A DNA stretch of 64,000 nt, from contig OW051492.1 in NCBI GenBank assembly GCA_932521035.1, positions 186,001 to 250,000 of the forward strand, written 5' to 3'. Source of the DNA: Oscheius dolichura. Taxonomy: Eukaryota; Nematoda; Chromadorea; Rhabditida; Rhabditidae. The notes below the pieces were generated by a model that had not been told where the DNA came from, searched no databases, and worked only from the letters and a program-made list of their open reading frames with translations. Shown here in pieces: positions 1-15,900 of the stretch (position 1 is its first letter; each line of letters begins with the position of its first letter). Both the position numbers and the translations under genes were made by a program.

Positions 1-965
1 TGGATGGATTCACTTTGTCCAAAAATCGTATGAATGGATTCACTAAGAGTTTTTTATGGAAGAGTTGGATGGATTCACTTTGTCCAAAAATCGTATGGAT
101 GGATTCACTTTGCCCAAAAGTCGTATGGATGGATTCACTTTGTCCAAAAATCGTATGGATGGATTCACTTTGTCCAAAAATCGTATGGATGGATTCACTT
201 TGTCCAAAAATCGTATGGATGGATTCACTTTGTCCAAAAATCGTATGGATGGATTCACTTTGTCCAAAAATCGTATGGATGGATTCACTTTGTCCAAAAA
301 TCGTATGGATGGATTCACTAGGAGTTTTTTACGGAACAGTTTGAGTTTTTTACGGAAGAGTTTGAGATTTTTACGGAAGAGTTTGATGGGTTCACTTTGC
401 CCAAAAGTCGTATGGATGGATTCACTTTGTCCATAAATCGTATGGATGGATTCACTAGGAGTTTTTTACGGAACAGTTTGAGTTTTTTACGGAAGAGTTT
501 GAGATTTTTACGGAAGAGTTTGATGGGTTCACTTTGCCCAAAAGTCGTATGGATGGATTCACTTTGTCCATAAATCGTATGGATGGATTCACTTTGTCCA
601 AAAATCGTATGGATGGATTCACTTTGTCCAAAAATCGTATGGATGGATTCACTTTGTCCAAAAATCGTATGGATGGATTCACTAGGAGTTTTTTTATGGA
701 AGAGTTTGATGGATTCACTTTGTCCAAAAGTCGTATGGATGGATTCACTTTGCCCCAAAGTCGTATGGATGGATTCACTTTGTCCAAAAATCGTATGGAT
801 GGATTCACTTTGCCCAAAAGTCGTATGGATGGATTCACTTTGTCCAAAAATCGTATGGATGGATTCACTTTGTCCAAAAATCGTATGGATGGATTCACTT
901 TGTCCAAAAATCGTATGGATGGATTCACTTTGCCCAAAAGTCGTATGGATGGATTCACTTTGTCC
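1..965 (-). repeat. 30-bp satellite array, reverse-oriented block
   Basis: This block holds the same 30-bp unit as the rest of the array but on the opposite strand: the + strand reads GGATGGATTCACTTTGTCC followed by AAAAATCGTAT. It includes linker blocks (around 318-390, 450-530 and 683-712) containing TTTTTTACGGAAGAG or TTTTTTATGGAAGAG, which are reverse complements of the linkers found downstream. Unit subtypes (tccAAAAA, cccAAAAG, ccccAAAG) match those of the forward block. Open frames run through in several phases because the period is a multiple of three. I see no sign of a gene. The block continues past the left edge of the window. Confidence 0.95.
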
Positions 966-982
966 AAAAAAAAAAAAAAAAA
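966..982. other. A17 tract at the array inversion junction
   Basis: A run of 17 A replaces the usual A5 of a unit. To its left the repeat runs on the minus strand; immediately to its right (AGAATCCAAAGTGAATCC) it runs on the plus strand. The order of unit subtypes on the two sides is not mirrored, so this is not a simple fold-back copy of one molecule. It is either a true inversion breakpoint or an assembly join. Confidence 0.85.
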
Positions 983-3900
983 GAATCCAAAGTGAATCCA
1001 TCCATGCGAATTTTGGACAAAGTGAATCCATCCATACGACTTTTGGACAAAGTGAATCCATCCATACGACTTTTGGGCAAAGTGAATCCATCCATACGAT
1101 TTTTGGACAAAGTGAATCCATCCATACGACTTTTGGGCAAAGTGAATCCATCCATACGATTTATGGACAAAGTGAATCCATCCATACGACTTTTGGGAAA
1201 ATTGAATCCATCCATGCGAATTTTGGACAAAGTGAATCCATCCATACGACTTTTGGACAAAGTGAATCCATCCATACGATTTTTGGACAAAGTGAATCCA
1301 TCCATACGACTTTTGGGCAAAGTGAATCCATCCATACGATTTTTGGACAAAGTGAATCCATCCTTACGATTTTTGGACAAAGTGAATCCATCCATACGAC
1401 TTTTGGGCAAAGTGAATCTATCCATACGATTTATGGACAAAGTGAATCCATCCATACGACTTGTGGGAAAATTGAATCCATCCATGCGAATTTTGGACAA
1501 AGTGAATCCATCCATACGATTTTTGGACAAAGTGAATCCATCCATACGACTTTTGGACAAAGTGAATCCATCCATACGACTTTTGGACAAAGTGAATCCA
1601 TCAAACTCTTCCGTAAAAATCTCAAACTCTTCCGTAAAAAACTCAAACTGTTCCGTAAAAAACTCCTAGTGAATCCATCCATACGACTTTTGGGCAAAGT
1701 GAATCCATCCATACGATTTTTGGACAAAGTGAATCCATCAAACTCTTCCATAAAAAACTCCTAGTGAATCCATCCATACGATTTTTGGACAAAGTGAATC
1801 CATCCATACGACTTTGGGGCAAAGTGAATCCATCCATACGACTTTTGGACAAAGTGAATCCATCAAACTCTTCCGTAAAAATCTCAAACTCTTCCGTAAA
1901 AAACTCAAACTGTTCCGTAAAAAACTCCTAGTGAATCCATCCATACGACTTTTGGGCAAAGTGAATCCATCCATACGATTTTTGGACAAAGTGAATCCAT
2001 CAAACTCTTCCATAAAAAACTCCTAGTGAATCCATCCATACGATTTTTGGACAAAGTGAATCCATCCATACGACTTTTGGGCAAAGTGAATCCATCCATA
2101 CGACTTTTGGACAAAGTGAATCCATCCATACGATTTTTGGACAAAGTGAATCCATCCATACGACTTTTGGGCAAAGTGAATCCATCCATACGACTTTTGG
2201 ACAAAGTGAATCCATCCATACGACTTTTGGACAAAGTGAATCCATCAAACTCTTCCATAAAAAACTCCTAGTGAATCCATCCATACGATTTTTGGACAAA
2301 GTGAATCCATCCATACGATTTTTGGACAAAGTGAATCCATCAAACTCTTCCATAAAAAACTCCTAGTGAATCCATCCATACGATTTTTGGACAAAGTGAA
2401 TCCATCAAACTCTTCCATAAAAAACTCCTAGTGAATCCATCCATACGATTTTTGGACAAAGTGAATCCATCCATACGACTTTTGGGCAAAGTGAATCCAT
2501 CCATACGACTTTTGGACAAAGTGAATCCATCCATACGATTTTTGGACAAAGTGAATCCATCAAACTCTTCCATAAAAAACTCCTAGTGAATCCATCCATA
2601 CGATTTTTGGACAAAGTGAATCCATCCATACGACTTTTGGGCAAAGTGAATCCATCCATACGACTTTTGGACAAAGTGAATCCATCCATACGACTTTTGG
2701 ACAAAGTGAATCCATCAAACTCTTCCATAAAAAACTCCTAGTGAATCCATCCATACGATTTTTGGACAAAGTGAATCCATCCATACGATTTTTGGACAAA
2801 GTGAATCCATCAAACTCTTCCATAAAAAACTCCTAGTGAATCCATCCATACGATTTTTGGACAAAGTGAATCCATCAAACTCTTCCATAAAAAACTCCTA
2901 GTGAATCCATCCATACGATTTTTGGACAAAGTGAATCCATCCATACGACTTTTGGACAAAGTGAATCCATCCATACGATTTTTGGACAAAGTGAATCCAT
3001 CCATACGACTTTTGGGCAAAGTGAATCCATCCATACGATTTATGGACAAAGTGAATCCATCCATACGACTTTTGGACAAAGTGAATCCATCCATACGATT
3101 TTTGGACAAAGTGAATCCATCCATACGACTTTTGGACAAAGTGAATCCATCCATACGACTTTTGGACAAAGTGAATCCATCAAACTCTTCCATAAAAAAC
3201 TCCTAGTGAATCCATCCATACGATTTTTGGACAAAGTGAATCCATCCATACGATTTTTGGACAAAGTGAATCCATCCATACGACTTTTGGACAAAGTGAA
3301 TCCATCCATACGACTTTTGGACAAAGTGAATCCATCAAACTCTTCCATAAAAAACTCCTAGTGAATCCATCCATACGATTTTTGGACAAAGTGAATCCAT
3401 CCATACGATTTTTGGACAAAGTGAATCCATCCATACGATTTTTGGACAAAGTGAATCCATCCATACGATTTTTGGACAAAGTGAATCCATCCATACGATT
3501 TATGGACAAAGTGAATCCATCCATACGACTTTTGGGCAAAGTGAATCCATCCATACGATTTTTGGACAAAGTGAATCCATCCATACGATTTTTGGACAAA
3601 GTGAATCCATCCATACGACTTTTGGACAAAGTGAATCCATCCATACGATTTTTGGACAAAGTGAATCCATCCATACGACTTTTGGGCAAAGTGAATCCAT
3701 CCATACGATTTATGGACAAAGTGAATCCATCCATACGACTTTTGGGAAAATTGAATCCATCCATGCGAATTTTGGACAAAGTGAATCCATCCATACGATT
3801 TTTGGACAAAGTGAATCCATCCATACGACTTTTGGACAAAGTGAATTCATCCATACGACTTTTGGACAAAGTGAATCCATCAAACTCTTCCATAAAAAAC

Positions 3901-6900
3901 TCCTAGTGAATCCATCCATACGATTTTTGGACAAAGTGAATCCATCCATACGATTTTTGGACAAAGTGAATCCATCCATACGATTTTTGGACAAAGTGAA
4001 TCCATCCATACGATTTTTGGACAAAGTGAATCCATCCATACGATTTATGGACAAAGTGAATCCATCCATCCGACTTTTGGGCAAAGTGAATCCATCCATA
4101 CGATTTTTGGACAAAGTGAATCCATCCATACGATTTTTGGACAAAGTGAATCCATCCATACGACTTTTGGACAAAGTGAATCCATCCATACGATTTTTGG
4201 ACAAAGTGAATCCATCCATACGATTTTTGGACAAAGTGAATCCATCCATACGACTTTTGGGCAAAGTGAATCCATCCATACGACTTTTGGACAAAGTGAA
4301 TCCATCCATACGATTTTTGGACAAAGTGAATCCATCCATACGACTTTTGGGCAAAGTGAATCCATCCATACGATTTATGGACAAAGTGAATCCATCCATA
4401 CGACTTTTGGGAAAATTGAATCCATCCATGCGAATTTTGGACAAAGTGAATCCATCCATACGATTTATGGACAAAGTGAATCCATCCATACGACTTTTGG
4501 GCAAAGTGAATCCATCCATACGATTTTTGGACAAAGTGAATCCATCCATACGATTTTTGGACAAAGTGAATCCATCCATACGACTTTTGGACAAAGTGAA
4601 TCCATCCATACGATTTTTGGACAAAGTGAATCCATCCATACGACTTTTGGGCAAAGTGAATCCATCCATACGATTTATGGACAAAGTGAATCCATCCATA
4701 CGACTTTTGGGAAAATTGAATCCATCCATGCGAATTTTGGACAAAGTGAATCCATCCATACGATTTTTGGACAAAGTGAATCCATCCATACGACTTTTGG
4801 ACAAAGTGAATTAATCCATACGACTTTTGGACAAAGTGAATCCATCAAACTCTTCCATAAAAAACTCCTAGTGAATCCATCCATACGATTTTTGGACAAA
4901 GTGAATCCATCCATACGATTTTTGGACAAAGTGAATCCATCCATACGATTTTTGGACAAAGTGAATCCATCCATACGATTTTTGGACAAAGTGAATCCAT
5001 CCATACGATTTATGGACAAAGTGAATCCATCCATCCGACTTTTGGGCAAAGTGAATCCATCCATACGATTTTTGGACAAAGTGAATCCATCCATACGATT
5101 TTTGGACAAAGTGAATCCATCCATACGACTTTTGGACAAAGTGAATCCATCCATACGATTTTTGGACAAAGTGAATCCATCCATACGATTTTTGGACAAA
5201 GTGAATCCATCCATACGACTTTTGGGCAAAGTGAATCCATCCATACGATTTATGGACAAAGTGAATCCATCCATACGACTTTTGGGAAAATTGAATCCAT
5301 CCATGCGAATTTTGGACAAAGTGAATCCATCCATACGATTTTTGGACAAAGTGAATCCATCCATACGACTTTTGGACAAAGTGAATCCATCCATACGATT
5401 TTTGGACAAAGTGAATCCGTCCATACGACTTTGGGGCAAAGTGAATCCATCAAACTCTTCCGTAAAAATCTCAAACTCTTCCGTAAAAAACTCAAACTGT
5501 TCCGTAAAAAACTCCTAGTGAATCCATCCATACGACTTTTGGGCAAAGTGAATCCATCCATACGATTTTTGGACAAAGTGAATCCATCAAACTCTTCCAT
5601 AAAAAACTCCTAGTGAATCCATCCATACGATTTTTGGACAAAGTGAATCCATCCATACGATTTTTGGACAAAGTGAATCCATCCATACGATTTTTGGACA
5701 AAGTGAATCCATCCATACGATTTTTGGACAAAGTGAATCCATCAAACTCTTCCATAAAAAACTCCTAGTGAATCCATCCATACGATTTTTGGACAAAGTG
5801 AATCCATCCATACGACTTTCGGGCAAAGTGAATCCATCCATACGATTTTTGGACAAAGTGAATCCATCCATACGATTTTTGGACAAAGTGAATCCATCCA
5901 TACGACTTTCGGGCAAAGTGAATCCATCCATACGATTTTTGGACAAAGTGCATCCATCCATACGATTTTTGGACAAAGTGAATCCATCCATACGATTTTT
6001 GGACAAAGTGAATCCATCCATACGATTTTTGGACAAAGTGAATCCATCCATACGACTTTCGGGCAAAGTGAATCCATCCATACGATTTTTGGACAAAGTG
6101 CATCCATCCATACGATTTTTGGACAAAGTGAATCCATCCATACGATTTTTGGACAAAGTGAATCCATCCATACGACTTTTGGACAAAGTGAATCCATCAA
6201 ACTCTTCCATAAAAAACTCCTAGTGAATCCATCCATACGATTTTTGGACAAAGTGAATCCATCCATACGATTTTTGGACAAAGTGAATCCATCCATACGA
6301 CTTTTGGACAAAGTGAATCCATCCATACGACTTTTGGACAAAGTGAATCCATCAAACTCTTCCATAAAAAACTCCTAGTGAATCCATCCATACGATTTTT
6401 GGACAAAGTGAATCCATCCATACGATTTTTGGACAAAGTGAATCCATCAAACTCTTCCATAAAAAACTCCTAGTGAATCCATCCATACGATTTTTGGACA
6501 AAGTGAATCCATCAAACTCTTCCATAAAAAACTCCTAGTGAATCCATCCATACGATTTTTGGACAAAGTGAATCCATCCATACGATTTTTGGACAAAGTG
6601 AATCCATCCATACGATTTTTGGACAAAGTGAATCCATCCATACGATTTTTGGACAAAGTGAATCCATCCATACGATTTTTGGACAAAGTGCATCCATCCA
6701 TACGATTTTTGGACAAAGTGAATCCATCCATACGATTTTTGGACAAAGTGAATCCATCCATACGACTTTTGGACAAAGTGAATCCATCAAACTCTTCCAT
6801 AAAAAACTCCTAGTGAATCCATCCATACGATTTTTGGACAAAGTGAATCCATCCATACGATTTTTGGACAAAGTGAATCCATCCATACGACTTTTGGACA

Positions 6901-9900
6901 AAGTGAATCCATCCATACGACTTTTGGACAAAGTGAATCCATCAAACTCTTCCATAAAAAACTCCTAGTGAATCCATCCATACGATTTTTGGACAAAGTG
7001 AATCCATCCATACGATTTTTGGACAAAGTGAATCCATCAAACTCTTCCATAAAAAACTCCTAGTGAATCCATCCATACGATTTTTGGACAAAGTGAATCC
7101 ATCAAACTCTTCCATAAAAAACTCCTAGTGAATCCATCCATACGATTTTTGGACAAAGTGAATCCATCCATACGACTTTTGGGCAAAGTGAATCCATCCA
7201 TACGACTTTTGGACAAAGTGAATCCATCAAACTCTTCCATAAAAAACTCCTAGTGAATCCATCCATACGATTTTTGGACAAAGTGAATCCATCCATACGA
7301 CTTTTGGGCAAAGTGAATCCATCCATACGACTTTTGGACAAAGTGAATCCATCCATACGACTTTTGGACAAAGTGAATCCATCAAACTCTTCCATAAAAA
7401 ACTCCTAGTGAATCCATCCATACGATTTTTGGACAAAGTGAATCCATCCATACGATTTTTGGACAAAGTGAATCCATCAAACTCTTCCATAAAAAACTCC
7501 TAGTGAATCCATCCATACGATTTTTGGACAAAGTGAATCCATCAAACTCTTCCATAAAAAACTCCTAGTGAATCCATCCATACGATTTTTGGACAAAGTG
7601 AATCCATCCATACGACTTTTGGACAAAGTGAATCCATCCATACGATTTTTGGACAAAGTGAATCCATCCATACGACTTTTGGGCAAAGTGAATCCACCCA
7701 TACGATTTATGGACAAAGTGAATCCATCCATACGACTTTTGGACAAAGTGAATCCATCCATACGATTTTTGGACAAAGTGAATCCATCCATACGACTTTT
7801 GGACAAAGTGAATCCATCCATACGACTTTTGGACAAAGTGAATCCATCAAACTCTTCCATAAAAAACTCCTAGTGAATCCATCCATACGATTTTTGGACA
7901 AAGTGAATCCATCCATACGATTTTTGGACAAAGTGAATCCATCCATACGACTTTTGGACAAAGTGAATCCATCCATACGACTTTTGGACAAAGTGAATCC
8001 ATCAAACTCTTCCATAAAAAACTCCTAGTGAATCCATCCATACGATTTTTGGACAAAGTGAATCCATCCATACGATTTTTGGACAAAGTGAATCCATCCA
8101 TACGATTTTTGGACAAAGTGAATCCATCCATACGATTTATGGACAAAGTGAATCCATCCATACGACTTTTGGGCAAAGTGAATCCATCCATACGATTTTT
8201 GGACAAAGTGAATCCATCCATACGATTTTTGGACAAAGTGAATCCATCCATACGACTTTTGGACAAAGTGAATCCATCCATACGATTTTTGGACAAAGTG
8301 AATCCATCCATACGACTTTTGGGCAAAGTGAATCCATCCATACGATTTATGGACAAAGTGAATCCATCCATACGACTTTTGGGAAAATTGAATCCATCCA
8401 TGCGAATTTTGGACAAAGTGAATCCATCCATACGATTTTTGGACAAAGTGAATCCATCCATACGACTTTTGGACAAAGTGAATTCATCCATACGACTTTT
8501 GGACAAAGTGAATCCATCAAACTCTTCCATAAAAAACTCCTAGTGAATCCATCCATACGATTTTTGGACAAAGTGAATCCATCCATACGATTTTTGGACA
8601 AAGTGAATCCATCCATACGATTTTTGGACAAAGTGAATCCATCCATACGATTTTTGGACAAAGTGAATCCATCCATACGATTTATGGACAAAGTGAATCC
8701 ATCCATCCGACTTTTGGGCAAAGTGAATCCATCCATACGATTTTTGGACAAAGTGAATCCATCCATACGATTTTTGGACAAAGTGCATCCATCCATACGA
8801 TTTTTGGACAAAGTGAATCCATCCATACGATTTTTGGACAAAGTGAATCCATCCATACGACTTTTGGACAAAGTGAATCCATCAAACTCTTCCGTAAAAA
8901 ACTCAAACTGTTCCGTAAAAAACTCCTAGTGAATCCATCCATACGACTTTGGACAAAGTGAATCCATCCATACGACTTTTGGGCAAAGTGAATCCATCCA
9001 TACGACTTTTGGACAAAGTGAATCCATCCATACGATTTTTGGACAAAGTGAATCCATCCATACGACTTTCGGGCAAAGTGAATCCATCCATACGATTTTT
9101 GGACAAAGTGCATCCATCCATACGATTTTTGGACAAAGTGAATCCATCCATACGATTTTTGGACAAAGTGAATCCATCCATACGATTTTTGGACAAAGTG
9201 AATCCATCCATACGACTTTCGGGCAAAGTGAATCCATCCATACGATTTTTGGACAAAGTGCATCCATCCATACGATTTTTGGACAAAGTGAATCCATCCA
9301 TACGATTTTTGGACAAAGTGAATCCATCCATACGACTTTTGGACAAAGTGAATCCATCAAACTCTTCCATAAAAAACTCCTAGTGAATCCATCCATACGA
9401 TTTTTGGACAAAGTGAATCCATCCATACGATTTTTGGACAAAGTGAATCCATCCATACGATTTTTGGACAAAGTGAATCCATCCATACGACTTTTGGACA
9501 AAGTGAATCCATCAAACTCTTCCGTAAAAAACTCAAACTGTTCCGTAAAAAACTCCTAGTGAATCCATCCATACGACTTTGGACAAAGTGAATCCATCCA
9601 TACGACTTTTGGGCAAAGTGAATCCATCCATACGACTTTTGGACAAAGTGAATCCATCCATACGATTTTTGGACAAAGTGAATCCATCCATACGACTTTC
9701 GGGCAAAGTGAATCCATCCATACGATTTTTGGACAAAGTGCATCCATCCATACGATTTTTGGACAAAGTGAATCCATCCATACGATTTTTGGACAAAGTG
9801 AATCCATCCATACGATTTATGGACAAAGTGAATCCATCCATCCGACTTTTGGGCAAAGTGAATCCATCCATACGATTTTTGGACAAAGTGAATCCATCCA

Positions 9901-12900
9901 TACGATTTTTGGACAAAGTGCATCCATCCATACGATTTTTGGACAAAGTGAATCCATCCATACGATTTTTGGACAAAGTGAATCCATCCATACGACTTTT
10001 GGACAAAGTGAATCCATCAAACTCTTCCGTAAAAAACTCAAACTGTTCCGTAAAAAACTCCTAGTGAATCCATCCATACGACTTTGGACAAAGTGAATCC
10101 ATCCATACGACTTTTGGGCAAAGTGAATCCATCCATACGACTTTTGGACAAAGTGAATCCATCCATACGATTTTTGGACAAAGTGAATCCATCCATACGA
10201 CTTTCGGGCAAAGTGAATCCATCCATACGATTTTTGGACAAAGTGCATCCATCCATACGATTTTTGGACAAAGTGAATCCATCCATACGATTTTTGGACA
10301 AAGTGAATCCATCCATACGATTTTTGGACAAAGTGAATCCATCCATACGACTTTCGGGCAAAGTGAATCCATCCATACGATTTTTGGACAAAGTGCATCC
10401 ATCCATACGATTTTTGGACAAAGTGAATCCATCCATACGATTTTTGGACAAAGTGAATCCATCCATACGACTTTTGGACAAAGTGAATCCATCAAACTCT
10501 TCCATAAAAAACTCCTAGTGAATCCATCCATACGATTTTTGGACAAAGTGAATCCATCCATACGATTTTTGGACAAAGTGAATCCATCCATACGACTTTT
10601 GGACAAAGTGAATCCATCCATACGACTTTTGGACAAAGTGAATCCATCAAACTCTTCCATAAAAAACTCCTAGTGAATCCATCCATACGATTTTTGGACA
10701 AAGTGAATCCATCCATACGATTTTTGGACAAAGTGAATCCATCCATACGATTTTTGGACAAAGTGAATCCATCCATACGATTTATGGACAAAGTGAATCC
10801 ATCCATACGACTTTTGGGCAAAGTGAATCCATCCATCCGACTTTTGGGCAAAGTGAATCCATCCATACGATTTTTGGACAAAGTGAATCCATCCATACGA
10901 TTTTTGGACAAAGTGAATCCATCCATACGACTTTTGGACAAAGTGAATCCATCCATACGATTTTTGGACAAAGTGAATCCATCCATACGATTTTTGGACA
11001 AAGTGAATCCATCCATACGACTTTTGGGCAAAGTGAATCCATCCATACGATTTATGGACAAAGTGAATCCATCCATACGACTTTTGGGAAAATTGAATCC
11101 ATCCATGCGAATTTTGGACAAAGTGAATCCATCCATACGATTTTTGGACAAAGTGAATCCATCCATACGACTTTTGGACAAAGTGAATCCATCCATACGA
11201 TTTTTGGACAAAGTGAATCCATCCATACGACTTTGGGGCAAAGTGAATCCATCAAACTCTTCCGTAAAAATCTCAAACTCTTCCGTAAAAAACTCAAACT
11301 GTTCCGTAAAAAACTCCTAGTGAATCCATCCATACGACTTTGGGCAAAGTGAATCCATCCATACGATTTTTGGACAAAGTGAATCCATCAAACTCTTCCA
11401 TAAAAAACTCCTAGTGAATCCATCCATACGATTTTTGGACAAAGTGAATCCATCAAACTCTTCCATAAAAAACTCCTAGTGAATCCATCCATACGATTTT
11501 TGGACAAAGTGAATCCATCCATACGATTTTTGGACAAAGTGAATCCATCCATACGATTTTTGGACAAAGTGAATCCATCCATACGATTTTTGGACAAAGT
11601 GAATCCATCAAACTCTTCCATAAAAAACTCCTAGTGAATCCATCCATACGATTTTTGGACAAAGTGAATCCATCCATACGACTTTCGGGCAAAGTGAATC
11701 CATCCATACGATTTTTGGACAAAGTGAATCCATCCATACGATTTTTGGACAAAGTGAATCCATCCATACGACTTTCGGGCAAAGTGAATCCATCCATACG
11801 ATTTTTGGACAAAGTGCATCCATCCATACGATTTTTGGACAAAGTGAATCCATCCATACGATTTTTGGACAAAGTGAATCCATCCATACGATTTTTGGAC
11901 AAAGTGAATCCATCCATACGATTTTTGGACAAAGTGAATCCATCCATACGACTTTCGGGCAAAGTGAATCCATCCATACGATTTTTGGACAAAGTGCATC
12001 CATCCATACGATTTTTGGACAAAGTGAATCCATCCATACGATTTTTGGACAAAGTGAATCCATCCATACGATTTTTGGACAAAGTGAATCCATCCATACG
12101 ATTTATGGACAAAGTGAATCCATCCATACGACTTTTGGGCAAAGTGAATCCATCCATACGATTTTTGGACAAAGTGAATCCATCCATACGATTTTTGGAC
12201 AAAGTGAATCCATCCATACGACTTTTGGACAAAGTGAATCCATCCATACGATTTTTGGACAAAGTGAATCCATCCATACGACTTTTGGACAAAGTGAATC
12301 CATCCATACGACTTTGGGGCAAAGTGAATCCATCAAACTCTTCCGTAAAAATCTCAAACTCTTCCGTAAAAAACTCAAACTGTTCCGTAAAAAACTCCTA
12401 GTGAATCCATCCATACGACTTTTGGGCAAAGTGAATCCATCCATACGATTTTTGGACAAAGTGAATCCATCAAACTCTTCCATAAAAAACTCCTAGTGAA
12501 TCCATCCATACGATTTTTGGACAAAGTGAATCCATCAAACTCTTCCATAAAAAACTCCTAGTGAATCCATCCATACGATTTTTGGACAAAGTGAATCCAT
12601 CCATACGATTTTTGGACAAAGTGAATCCATCCATACGATTTTTGGACAAAGTGAATCCATCCATACGATTTTTGGACAAAGTGAATCCATCAAACTCTTC
12701 CATAAAAAACTCCTAGTGAATCCATCCATACGATTTTTGGACAAAGTGAATCCATCCATACGACTTTCGGGCAAAGTGAATCCATCCATACGATTTTTGG
12801 ACAAAGTGAATCCATCCATACGATTTTTGGACAAAGTGAATCCATCCATACGACTTTCGGGCAAAGTGAATCCATCCATACGATTTTTGGACAAAGTGCA

Positions 12901-15900
12901 TCCATCCATACGATTTTTGGACAAAGTGAATCCATCCATACGATTTTTGGACAAAGTGAATCCATCCATACGATTTTTGGACAAAGTGAATCCATCCATA
13001 CGACTTTTGGACAAAGTGAATCCATCCATACGATTTTTGGACAAAGTGAATCCATCCATACGACTTTTGGACAAAGTGAATCCATCCATACGACTTTGGG
13101 GCAAAGTGAATCCATCAAACTCTTCCGTAAAAATCTCAAACTCTTCCGTAAAAAACTCAAACTGTTCCGTAAAAAACTCCTAGTGAATCCATCCATACGA
13201 CTTTTGGGCAAAGTGAATCCATCCATACGATTTTTGGACAAAGTGAATCCATCAAACTCTTCCATAAAAAACTCCTAGTGAATCCATCCATACGATTTTT
13301 GGACAAAGTGAATCCATCAAACTCTTCCATAAAAAACTCCTAGTGAATCCATCCATACGATTTTTGGACAAAGTGAATCCATCCATACGATTTTTGGACA
13401 AAGTGAATCCATCCATACGATTTTTGGACAAAGTGAATCCATCCATACGATTTTTGGACAAAGTGAATCCATCAAACTCTTCCATAAAAAACTCCTAGTG
13501 AATCCATCCATACGATTTTTGGACAAAGTGAATCCATCCATACGACTTTCGGGCAAAGTGAATCCATCCATACGATTTTTGGACAAAGTGAATCCATCCA
13601 TACGATTTTTGGACAAAGTGAATCCATCCATACGACTTTCGGGCAAAGTGAATCCATCCATACGATTTTTGGACAAAGTGCATCCATCCATACGATTTTT
13701 GGACAAAGTGAATCCATCCATACGATTTTTGGACAAAGTGAATCCATCCATACGATTTTTGGACAAAGTGAATCCATCCATACGACTTTCGGGCAAAGTG
13801 AATCCATCCATACGATTTTTGGACAAAGTGCATCCATCCATACGATTTTTGGACAAAGTGAATCCATCCATACGATTTTTGGACAAAGTGAATCCATCCA
13901 TACGACTTTTGGACAAAGTGAATCCATCAAACTCTTCCATAAAAAACTCCTAGTGAATCCATCCATACGATTTTTGGACAAAGTGAATCCATCCATACGA
14001 TTTTTGGACAAAGTGAATCCATCCATACGATTTTTGGACAAAGTGAATCCATCCATACGATTTTTGGACAAAGTGAATCCATCAAACTCTTCCATAAAAA
14101 ACTCCTAGTGAATCCATCCATACGATTTTTGGACAAAGTGAATCCATCCATACGACTTTCGGGCAAAGTGAATCCATCCATACGATTTTTGGACAAAGTG
14201 AATCCATCCATACGATTTTTGGACAAAGTGAATCCATCCATACGACTTTCGGGCAAAGTGAATCCATCCATACGATTTTTGGACAAAGTGCATCCATCCA
14301 TACGATTTTTGGACAAAGTGAATCCATCCATACGATTTTTGGACAAAGTGAATCCATCCATACGATTTTTGGACAAAGTGAATCCATCCATACGACTTTT
14401 GGACAAAGTGAATCCATCCATACGATTTTTGGACAAAGTGAATCCATCCATACGACTTTTGGACAAAGTGAATCCATCCATACGACTTTGGGGCAAAGTG
14501 AATCCATCAAACTCTTCCGTAAAAATCTCAAACTCTTCCGTAAAAAACTCAAACTGTTCCGTAAAAAACTCCTAGTGAATCCATCCATACGACTTTTGGG
14601 CAAAGTGAATCCATCCATACGATTTTTGGACAAAGTGAATCCATCAAACTCTTCCATAAAAAACTCCTAGTGAATCCATCCATACGATTTTTGGACAAAG
14701 TGAATCCATCAAACTCTTCCATAAAAAACTCCTAGTGAATCCATCCATACGATTTTTGGACAAAGTGAATCCATCCATACGATTTTTGGACAAAGTGAAT
14801 CCATCCATACGATTTTTGGACAAAGTGAATCCATCCATACGATTTTTGGACAAAGTGAATCCATCAAACTCTTCCATAAAAAACTCCTAGTGAATCCATC
14901 CATACGATTTTTGGACAAAGTGAATCCATCCATACGACTTTCGGGCAAAGTGAATCCATCCATACGATTTTTGGACAAAGTGAATCCATCCATACGATTT
15001 TTGGACAAAGTGAATCCATCCATACGACTTTCGGGCAAAGTGAATCCATCCATACGATTTTTGGACAAAGTGCATCCATCCATACGATTTTTGGACAAAG
15101 TGAATCCATCCATACGATTTTTGGACAAAGTGAATCCATCCATACGATTTTTGGACAAAGTGAATCCATCCATACGACTTTCGGGCAAAGTGAATCCATC
15201 CATACGATTTTTGGACAAAGTGCATCCATCCATACGATTTTTGGACAAAGTGAATCCATCCATACGATTTTTGGACAAAGTGAATCCATCCATACGACTT
15301 TTGGACAAAGTGAATCCATCAAACTCTTCCATAAAAAACTCCTAGTGAATCCATCCATACGATTTTTGGACAAAGTGAATCCATCCATACGATTTTTGGA
15401 CAAAGTGAATCCATCCATACGACTTTTGGACAAAGTGAATCCATCCATACGACTTTTGGACAAAGTGAATCCATCAAACTCTTCCATAAAAAACTCCTAG
15501 TGAATCCATCCATACGATTTTTGGACAAAGTGAATCCATCCATACGATTTTTGGACAAAGTGAATCCATCCATACGATTTTTGGACAAAGTGAATCCATC
15601 CATACGATTTATGGACAAAGTGAATCCATCCATACGACTTTTGGGCAAAGTGAATCCATCCATACGATTTTTGGACAAAGTGAATCCATCCATACGATTT
15701 TTGGACAAAGTGAATCCATCCATACGACTTTTGGACAAAGTGAATCCATCCATACGATTTTTGGACAAAGTGAATCCATCCATACGACTTTCGGGCAAAG
15801 TGAATCCATCCATACGATTTTTGGACAAAGTGAATCCATCCATACGATTTTTGGACAAAGTGAATCCATCCATACGACTTTCGGGCAAAGTGAATCCATC

